From: Ectocarpus siliculosus
Taxonomy: Eukaryota > Sar > Phaeophyceae > Ectocarpales > Ectocarpaceae
DNA: 25,165 nucleotides
Reading direction: 5' to 3'
NCBI GenBank assembly: GCA_000310025.1
Contig: FN648534.1
Span: 1,735-26,899 of the forward strand
How positions within the stretch are numbered: the stretch's first letter is position 1; each line of letters starts with the position of its first letter. The notes beneath the pieces were generated by a model. That model searched no databases and was not told the DNA's origin. It worked only from the letters and a program-made list of their open reading frames with translations. Both the position numbers and the translations under genes were made by a program. Shown here piece after piece: positions 15,616 through 23,028 of this stretch.

Positions 15616-16671
15616 AAGCCGGGAAGACCAGCCCCAGCAGTATGGGAGTTCAGGGAGCCTGGCTTTGCAGCATTCGCGATGGACTGATGTTCGGTCTGCA
15701 CAACCGAGCCTGCCCCGACTGCCGCCCCTTGCGTCCTCCACGTTGCTCGCGCAGGCCAAGGAGCCGGCGTTGCCCCCACCGCCCCCACCGGGCCCCGCCG
15801 CCCCCGCTGCCCCCACGTGATAACCTGGAAGTGGCCAGGCCGGCGCTCCTTGCTGTCCTCCCGGCGGCGCCCCTTGGGCCCCTCCCGGAGCGTGCGCAGG
15901 CCAGGAAGTCGGCGCTGGTCCGGCTTGGACCCAAGGAGCAGCACCAGCCGTGGGTCCGTACGGCCCTCCGGGAGCGGATGCTTGCCAGCCCCCTCCCGGT
16001 GCCCAATTCACAGGGTACCCACCGGGACCCCACGGCGATGTGGCCTGTGGTGGATGTTCCATCCGACTGGAAATCTTGCCCAGAAGGTCGACGATCTTCG
16101 CGCTCGAAGTCTCTAACGAAAGCACGCGAGCATCCAGACCGGCGTTCTGGCCGCCGCTGCCGCTGCCGCTCCCACCCCCACTGTCATCTTGCCTCTGGAG
16201 CCTCTTGCACATGAGGCTCATCAGTTCAGTCGCCCCGTCACCGTCCGCGGGGTCAGTCCGGAAAGTTCGCACACGCGCGCTGCCGGTCTTCGCGGTCTTC
16301 TTTTGCTTGGGCACGTCGCCATTGGACAGCGCCTGGGCTTGTGCGTCATCTGCCTGAACCTTCCTGGCCTGTTGTTTCGAAGCTCTTGTCTCCTCGTCGT
16401 CCCCTGACTCGTCGGAGGGATGGTCGTTGAAGTACACGGCCTGTTCCCAGTTGTCGTATATCGTGCCGCTTTTTCCTCTGAATTTCCCACCATTGGCAGC
16501 CGCTACGCGTCCTCCAGCACCTCGACTCGACTTCCCGGGCCGCTGGGCGCGGGAACCGCCACCCTGCCGACTTCCGCTCCCGCCTGAACCGCGACTGCTG
16601 CTGCTGCTCCCGCCACCACGCCCCGCGCCTCTCGAAGAGCTGAGAGCCCCGGCGCCACTCTGCGTCGACAT
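15436..16671 (-). CDS. Ser/Gly-rich hypothetical protein, right palindrome copy, frame-shifted
   Basis: Same frame as in the left arm, on the opposite strand, with an identical start and identical first 256 residues. It stays in the presumed true frame longer than the left copy (through APTSWPAHAPGGAQGAP and PGYHVGAAGAAGP). It is then shifted by an extra C in the CCC near 15790. Each arm is therefore broken at a different homopolymer, and each is intact where the other is broken. Its last residues come from the spacer and the left arm. It is flanked upstream (16683-16792 on this strand) by the duplicated terminal-exon sequence ending KRTKRRPPTLV. Confidence 0.5.
   Translation of the reverse strand: MSTQSGAGALSSSRGAGRGGGSSSSSRGSGGSGSRQGGGSRAQRPGKSSRGAGGRVAAANGGKFRGKSGTIYDNWEQAVYFNDHPSDESGDDEETRASKQQARKVQADDAQAQALSNGDVPKQKKTAKTGSARVRTFRTDPADGDGATELMSLMCKRLQRQDDSGGGSGSGSGGQNAGLDARVLSLETSSAKIVDLLGKISSRMEHPPQATSPWGPGGYPVNWAPGGGWQASAPGGPYGPTAGAAPWVQAGPAPTSWPAHAPGGAQGAPPGGQQGAPAWPLPGYHVGAAGAAGPGGGGGGNAGSLACASNVEDARGGSRGRLGCADRTSVHRECCKARLPELPYCWGWSSRLSTPRGCCYCPVDGGARRGDLSSRCCVRRACGERATTGNHCGIPTACTPIDRTVAAASWG
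15494..15557. other. Asymmetric 64-base spacer at the palindrome centre
   Basis: Unpaired sequence between the arms, apart from a few chance complementary positions. Both long open frames run through it and end just inside the opposite arm, so their C-termini are artefacts of the junction. Confidence 0.9.
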
Positions 16672-16851
16672 ACCTGCCGCGCCTAGACGAGTGTTGGTGG
16701 CCGCCGCTTGGTCCTCTTTGGAGATTGAAGCTCGGTGGCACCTTTGCTCGTGCTGACTCCATCAGTTTGATGGCCATTATCAGATTTTGTTTCTGTCGTG
16801 AGAAGGCAAGGAAACAAAGAACCAAGGAAAGACACATCGGGATACAAACAA
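15558..16851 (-). repeat. Right arm of the near-perfect palindrome
   Basis: Reverse complement of 14200-15493. Its outer flank (from 16852) is unrelated to the left outer flank, so only the arm itself was duplicated, or assembled twice. Confidence 0.97.
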
Positions 16852-17188
16852 CCGGTGGAAGCGCGTGGGTAAGATGCCACCATGCTACCGACTACAACGT
16901 TCGTCATCATTACAGTAGATTGACAAAGACAGCGTTGGATGCACCGAGTTTACATGGTTTTGCCTGAAATATCAAATACGACCAGGACAGCACCCTCCTG
17001 TGGCAACTCATGAATCGTTGTTGCTGTGTGACCTCTAGTATCGGAGTGTAAAATTGTTAGTCATCAACATGCAGGGTACGCACTACCTACGGTATAGCTC
17101 GATCCGTCTATGGTGGCCGGCCTGTTGAAACCCGAACCGATTAGACTAAATTTAGTTATCGCAAAGACGCGACGCCAAGAGGACTTAC

Positions 17189-17333
17189 GTCGGAGTTTTC
17201 CTCCAAGTCATCTCTCTGGTCATCGTCCATCGCCCCCTCCCCTGTTTTCTTCGCGTCGTTCTTCTCCTCGTCCTTGTGCTTCTTTTTCATCCGCCTCCAG
17301 GCCTCTTTCAGAGTCTTTCGGCCGAAATCGCTC
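17189..17333 (-). CDS. Candidate internal exon, highly charged
   Basis: The acceptor CAGCCCCCCACAG (minus strand) is followed by 145 coding bases and a perfect GTAAGT donor. The product includes SDFGRKTLKEAWRRMKKKHK and an acidic end, DDDQRDDLEENSD. It could follow a short first exon beginning ATG ATG GCG at 17476, whose GTGTAG donor is weak. Its end phase (0) does not fit the terminal-exon frame in the adjacent palindrome arm. The family is not recognised. Confidence 0.35.
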
Positions 17334-17531
17334 CTGTGGGGGGGCTGGCAAGCGAGTGTCAAACACGAACAATGCTCACGCCGTTGAAGGGGGTGGCGGG
17401 CGTGGAAGGTTCGGGGGGGCGCGGGAGGGAGGGCTTTGTAAGAAAAGTAGTTGTCGCTACACCGATCCGCCATCATGTCGCACGGATATTTTTACCGTGA
17501 CAGACATTTGGCGGTCGCTCTTGCGACAGCC

Positions 17532-17555
17532 GAAGACATAAATGAAGACATAAAT
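17532..17555 (+). repeat. 12-base perfect tandem duplication
   Basis: GAAGACATAAAT occurs twice in direct succession. Confidence 0.95.
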
Positions 17556-17560
17556 GACTA

Positions 17561-17926
17561 TCAGTGTAAGGATTTCAATGCCCAAATGAAGTTTCCGACA
17601 GGTGTCATGGAACCAGCAAAATCTAACATACAACAGCCTACAGCGGGTAGCCCGTATTCCATGGGAGTTTTACAAGAAGCGGAGATGGGAAATGATATCG
17701 ATATCCGTGCCAAGTAGTCCACGATGACGGATTTTTTCTTGCCGGATCTCACGGTCTGTAAGGTTTGGGGTGTGAATAATTTTTCAGTTATTTTGTCCCA
17801 CAGACAGTCCCGTTTTTCCGTGCTCCCTGCTGTTTCCGGAATGATTTTTTGCACGGCCATGCAGAACGTTTCCCTTTCACCCGACCTGGACAGGGGTTTC
17901 GTGTTGGTTTGGACACGTAGGGTCAC
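17561..17926 (-). CDS. Unidentified open frame, 121 codons
   Basis: The frame is less GC-rich than its neighbours. From an internal Met it reads MAVQKIIPETAGSTEKRDCL and then includes TVRSGKKKSVIVDYLARIS. The composition is protein-like, but no domain is recognised and no splice partner was found. It may be a relic of a mobile element or chance. Upstream on this strand it runs into the poly-C complement of 17932-17948. Confidence 0.2.
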   Translation of the reverse strand: MTLRVQTNTKPLSRSGERETFCMAVQKIIPETAGSTEKRDCLWDKITEKLFTPQTLQTVRSGKKKSVIVDYLARISISFPISASCKTPMEYGLPAVGCCMLDFAGSMTPVGNFIWALKSLH

Positions 17927-17931
17927 AAAAT

Positions 17932-17948
17932 GGGGGGGGGGGGGGGGG
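17932..17948. repeat. G17 homopolymer
   Basis: Seventeen consecutive G on the plus strand. This is the third such long G run in the window, with 175-193 and 11519-11538. Confidence 0.95.
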
Positions 17949-18533
17949 TCGAAATGTTACAAGAGTGTACATCCTCGGTATCTGTGGACAGCAGGCACAA
18001 CAGATTAGCTCCGGCACAAACGAATCAAGAGCTCGGTGGCAAGGGGAGTGATGACGTCGAAATATTACTGAAGTTTGTACTCCCAAGCAGCAACACTACT
18101 ATGGTCGTTCTCTTTTTTTTTTTAATGCGAGTAATACTTGCCTGGGAGGTGGAACAGGTGTTTTAGACAAAAGTACCTCCCGTAGGATCGTGCCTTTTGA
18201 GGGACTGGTTATGATTTCTTGGGGGCGCCGGTGACGCACGGCTTGAGGGGTGGGCCTCAGGAAGCTCAAAGCAACATCGCCTGCCCGTAGCTCAACTCTT
18301 TCGTGTATGTAAGGCAAAGAAAAACAATGGGGGACCAGACTGCTAACAGGGAAGGCACAGCAGTTCGCATGAATAGTAGATCCTTTCGCACACAAAAGTA
18401 GAGAGGGGTACAACAGGAGTACTTACGCATTTACGACGCTGTTTAGTCAGTTTCCGAGGACCTGTTGTGTGAGCCCGAGCGGTTCTTCAGCCAGGCGTGC
18501 AGCATGGCATTCGTCAAAGCTGCGCGTAGTTGT

Positions 18534-18626
18534 TTTTGTTGAGAAGCACGATGACCACTACACCACTAATATTATAGTCAGCAGCTGACTAGTGGTGTAG
18601 TGTGGTCATCGTGCTTCTCAACAAAA
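18534..18626. repeat. 93-base foldback (35/37-base arms, 21-base loop)
   Basis: TTTTGTTGAGAAGCACGATG and the rest of the left arm (18534-18568) pair with 18590-18626. The only defect is a two-base bulge. The loop contains a second perfect palindrome, TAGTCAGC-A-GCTGACTA (18575-18591). No open frame and no clear target-site duplication were found. It could be a small foldback/MITE-like element or a small-RNA precursor. Confidence 0.95.
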
Positions 18627-18646
18627 GATAGTCCCCGTGTCCGGTC

Positions 18647-18825
18647 TGGCTTTGCAGCCACGAACACGTCCCCCCAGGGTTGCCATCCCTGTGATCAGCG
18701 CTGTGCTTGCTAGGTCGATACAAGCAAGTCATCGGCTTCTTTTGCGAAGCCAGTCTCCTGAGACGTTGTCTTCCTCATAAATTCGGGCGCAAAGAAATTT
18801 ATGCCCAAGGGGAGATTCGAACCCC
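18647..18825. other. Run of seven consecutive short hairpins
   Basis: Stems (arm/arm): 18647-51/18656-60, 18675-79/18687-91, 18706-11/18723-28, 18734-39/18746-51, 18753-56/18761-64, 18776-83/18796-803 (8 base pairs), and 18809-12/18822-25. All are perfect, with short loops, and tile about 180 bases almost without gaps. This suggests a structured RNA or a SINE-like element. No known RNA family was recognised. Confidence 0.6.
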
Positions 18826-18828
18826 GGA
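18809..18828 (-). promoter_or_regulatory. tRNA T-arm / pol III B-box-like motif
   Basis: On the minus strand the motif GGGGTTCGAATCTCCCC matches the B-box core GGTTCGANTCC of tRNA genes. A complete tRNA cannot be built: the TTGGGCA that would be the 3' acceptor strand has no complementary 5' partner within 75 bases, the lower T-stem has a C-C mismatch, and the A-box is only weakly suggested. It is more likely a tRNA relic or a tRNA-derived SINE head. Confidence 0.4.
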
Positions 18829-18840
18829 CATCAGTATTTT

Positions 18841-20012
18841 CTAAAAGGATTGATCAACCGTCGCAGCGAAGCAAGCGGTTTCTTTTTTTGAGTGATCATC
18901 AAAGCACCAAATGTTGTGAACCATTGTATTGTAAGACGTCATACATACGACTCCACACGTCACAGTTTTAATGTAGTCTGGTGTGTGTGTTAATGGGGGG
19001 TAAATCTTCAGTTTGGGGACACGCAGTATTGTCACCACCATCGGAATGAACCGTTCGACGAAGTGTAACGGACACCGTAGGTCTGGGATTTTCAGTGTTG
19101 GAGAGGCACGGCACGGCTGTACGCTGAACAGAAAGAAAAGCAGTGACTTTTCGCCAGAAAGCCGTAGGCAACAATCCAACGCGTCTCGTGCTGTCGGTTT
19201 TTTGTTCTGGTCGACGTACGACCGGGCGTACACGTGCGCACGTTGTTGAACAGCTAGAATGAAGCACCACACGCCAGGCGGGCTGACAGAACGCAGATCG
19301 TTTCTGTCCACGACGCATTGCCGGTTCCTCTCCCCGAAGCAGCAGCAGCCATGAGTAAAACGTGCGCACTGAGGGAGGGTGTGAAGCGCTACCGACACTA
19401 ATATCCTGGACATGGCGAACACATACCGCACTGCCACTCTTGCTTGGAAACCAAAGGACCCTTGTTGTCAAATCCGTATCCGAATGGACCTTATTGTTTC
19501 CACCAAACGCATGGATTCGTTAGCTACTGCTGTAGATATCCGATGTGCGGGTCAGTCGGTAAACCGCTTAAGGCTGTCCACGGACCTTGCATTCGTTCAC
19601 GTGAGTCAATCTCAGCGTCGTGTCACATCAGCTACCCGCCACCAAAACGAAGACCTTCAACGCCGTCCATTACCCTGGCTCCCGGTTCGGCGGCTCGCAA
19701 AGCAAGACAGCCTCAAGAGTAGGAGAGACCCCCCCCACACGACCCCTGTCACCGACACGCCTCCTTCAAAACTGGTCGTGAGCTTCACCGTGCGCCCTCT
19801 GCCACACCACCCGTGCTCTTCAGCCAAACAATCCCTCATAACGAGTGGTACACATTTTGGCGAAAAACCTTGGGTCACACAAGATAGCGGGCAACAAAGA
19901 CCGGAGCTCATCCGCAAAAAAACACACGGATTTGGAGAAACCAGTCGTAAGGTATTAAACCCGCCCGCACTACAATCCCCTTTCCTCTCGGCCCGGCCCT
20001 TTCACAGCAGTC
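18841..20012. other. 3' flank of the SAP/STI1 gene
   Basis: This lies downstream of the stop at 20013 on the minus strand and should include the 3' UTR. It holds a 198-codon minus-strand open frame (18841-19437) and a plus-strand frame (19412-20122) that overlaps the last exon antisense. Neither has a recognisable domain, and their composition is not protein-like. A TACTGCTGTA motif lies at 19525-19534. Confidence 0.5.
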
Positions 20013-23000
20013 CTACGCCTGGGGCTGCATGCCACCCATGGCCGCTTCGAGCTTCTTTAGCAACTCCGCCGTCTCCGGGTCGCCCTGGAGTTCTTCCATC
20101 GCCTCCGGCCCGTCGGCCATGACCTAACCAATCCAATGGACAAACAAGGGTCAGCAAGCAACAACAGGACGGGGCGCACGTACCGCCGTCCTTGTGTGTG
20201 AGTAAATGCTGGGGTTGTCGAGTGTGCAGCGTCTGCGAGAGATGGGCTGCATGCATAGGGCAAGGATAATAAAAACGGCCAAAACCCAACGCTGATGACA
20301 TCCAGAGACCGACGACCCGAGCAACAAGTTCGAGCATGTCAAACAAAAGATGAACAGAAGAGCAAGCACACCAATGAGCTTCAACTCAAGCCCATGGACC
20401 ATTCATAAATTCCTGCCGGAAAATACGCCGCTGCTTCTCTACTTCTGCCGCATCGTCCCGTGTTCACCGGAGGTCACCCTCCTCGTCGATGGCCGCACCG
20501 AGCCGCAGCCCAAGGAAACGAGAGGCCGTGGCACCACAAGAACATCATCAGGCGACGCAATGTTCGGCAACAGGTCAAGCTCGTGCCTCGACGATTGGTT
20601 CCCCTCTCACCTTCTTCATGATTTCCTGAAGCTTCGGGTTCTGCATGAGAACCATCAGCTCCGGGTTGGAAACCATCTTGGACAACATCTCAGGGGTCAT
20701 TCCTTTGCCGAGAGGCCAAGAACGTTTGAGTGGACCAGAGCGAGCAAAGGGAAGAGTATTGGTAGGCGATTTATTGCGATTGAAGATACGGCGCTCCTTG
20801 GCGGGTGGATGAGTCTAGTCAATGTCGCGGCTCGGGATGGACTATGTGCGAGGAACACCAGGTCTCCCCAAAGGGGAGGAGGGTAGACAAAAAAGCACAG
20901 CACATTCGCTCAGCAATCCCTCTCGGCGCGCACAATTACGCCACCCAAGTATACTTGTCAGGCGCGTGGTATCACTCTACGTACTTTTTTACTACTGTCA
21001 CTGTCATTGTGCCCCAGTCGCGATATTGCACAACAATGCAAACAACCGAAGCGCACCTCCTGGAAGGGTGCCGTCCGCCGCGGTGAGGTCCTTTAGCTTC
21101 TCCTCGTTCAGAAGGTCATCTGCGAAACCGGCGGCTCTCTCGGGATCCATCCTTTCGCAGGAGGGAAGGAAAACAGAGAAGAGAGCATGAATAAGCGGGC
21201 ATAATAAGGCGCTCGTTTTAACCATGACCAAGAAAAACTACTTAACCAATCACATAGTAACAAACGCAAGGCCAGAGATGTGTGTTGCAATCGGTTCGTC
21301 ACCTATTCTTCACAACAAACGCAAGGCCAGCAATGTGTGGCGATCGGGTATTGCGGCCGCGGCGGCAATGGCCATCTACCTGTTCTCGAGGTTCTCCTTG
21401 TTGAAGTCGTCGATGATGGACGGGTCTGCTCGTCCCAAGCTCCGTGCCTCGATCAACCTCTCCACGAGCTCGTCCTGCAAACAAACAAAAAAAAACACCA
21501 AGGGGAACATGGGAAAAAGAATAATGCGAAGGGCGGGACGTACGGCCACGGTGTCCTTTAACAACTTGCGATTGGCCCTTGGCGACGAGTTTAACATTGC
21601 AGACAACCAACGCCTCGAATAGGGGTGCATCTTCGACCCCTACAATGTACGGGGTTACCTGAAGAATCTGGGCGCGCGCTGCAAATGATTTCGAAATTTG
21701 TCTCGCCGGCCAGCTTACTGTAGCCGCCACGGCCGTCGGTGTTGCCGTCGTGTAAAGAAAACAAGGCATACGTAGTAGTGTCGCGCGCATCGCGCCAACC
21801 ACAACCAACCCACATTCTCCCCTTTGCAACACGTGTATGTACCTTCTCAAATATCCCGGTGTAGCCTACGCCTCGCATGTCGAGCTCCGCCTTGATCTCG
21901 CTCGCCCGCATCTTCGCAACTCCCTCTGCGTCCGGGTCAGTCTTGTCGTCTTCGTCCTCCTCCTCCGCTCCTTGCCCGCCATCCGCCGACGTGCCGTCCT
22001 CCCCGGCCATCATCGCCAAGGGCGCCGTCGCGGAGCGAACGCGTGGTCTTACTGCCGACGATCGGGAGTTGCCGGCGACATTTCTTCTCCCGAGATGGAG
22101 GGACACCCACCTACCGTACGTTTCATGCACCAAGAGGCGGGCATGGTGTTGTCATGGGACAATCTCTGGGGAACGGCTGTTGTTGAAACAGAAACATTCA
22201 AACATTCAAACTTCTCTCTAGCAGTGGCGTCGTGTTCTCGCTATAACCAGACCATGTTCGTCCGGTATCTACTGCTGTACCCGTGGGCAATAAATAGCCC
22301 ATCTAGGGAAAATGCATAAGGAAAATACAAAACCCATACACGGGGTGTCAGCAACGATTCATAATCCTACTAAATAGACACCGGAAATCAGCTGCGTTCC
22401 TCGGTAGGAGGTGAGAGTGTGTGGATGTGGCTTACGTCTATATATCATTGGTGACGTTGGTGTTGTGTTTTGTTTTGATTTTGGTTTTTTGGTTTTTAGA
22501 AACAATACATGAAAAACACAGAAAAACTACCCGTCCTAGATATGACCACAATCAAGGGAATGTGTTGCAGTCTTCACAGCATTAGTGAGTGGAGGGAAAC
22601 CGGCTGGGTAAGTACAGCAGTACCTTTTGCTTTCGTTTTTTGAACGAGGTTTGGAAGCCGCCCATTGGTTGGCTGTTCAAATAACTGCTCGTCTTGCAAC
22701 TGCACATTCTATTTCTAGAATTCGCTTCAACAACAATAGGCAGCGTGGTGCTCGCACGTGTAGGCGAACGCCTATGGAGTTTATTTGCTGGCTCGCATCC
22801 TAACTGCGGGATCTTGTGCGGCAGCTACAGCAGTACAGCAGTTCGTGATGAAACCCAGAGGGGGGTGAACATGTATGTCTACTGTAGGTGTGCGCAGCGA
22901 AGGAGCACCGCAGATCTTCGCTTTCACCAGTTGTGCGCCCACCTCTTGGGAGTGACCCCGATACCCACGAAGGCCATGCCCGATGCGAGGCACGAAAGCA

Positions 23001-23028
23001 CGAGAAGGGCCACAGAGCGAGCAGCCAT
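20013..23028 (-). CDS. Predicted plastid-targeted SAP-like / STI1-domain protein
   Basis: Six minus-strand exons are 23028-22943, 22047-21843, 21474-21380, 21151-21057, 20702-20611 and 20123-20013. All introns are GT-AG and the phases close exactly, giving 227 residues. Residues 1-22 (MAARSVALLVLSCLASGMAF) are a signal peptide ending in an ASAFAP-like Phe motif. A Lys/Arg/Ser/Thr transit segment follows (TPKRPRVRSATAPLAMMAG), which together form the bipartite presequence of secondary plastids. After an acidic linker, residues 75-111 form a SAP-like helix-turn-helix (MRASEIKAELDMRGVGYTGI, then FEKDELVERLIEARSLG, split by an intron). Residues 162-227 (MTPEMLSKMVSNPELMVLMQ, PKLQEIMKKV, ELQGDPETAELLKKLEAAMG) resemble the Asn-Pro-rich STI1/Hop DP domain also found at the C-terminus of Tic40 and Hip. 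Inferred role: co-chaperone or import factor in the plastid. The least certain junction is intron 1 (895 bases, acceptor GTAAG). Confidence 0.8.
21259..21347 (+). repeat. Two direct repeats 55 bases apart
   Basis: AACAAACGCAAGGCCAG followed by an ATGTGTG...CGG segment occurs at 21259-21294 and 21314-21347, inside intron 3 of the SAP/STI1 gene. Confidence 0.9.

Noticed and set aside
18800-18840. Hammerhead ribozyme (CTGATG on the minus strand)
   Set aside because: The required GAAA box and third stem are missing.
18790-18880. A functional tRNA gene on the minus strand
   Set aside because: Only the T-arm-like part is present; acceptor pairing, D-arm and anticodon arm cannot be drawn.
19412-20122. 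236-codon plus-strand open frame
   Set aside because: It runs antisense through the last exon of the SAP/STI1 gene, which is supported by phase and domain content.
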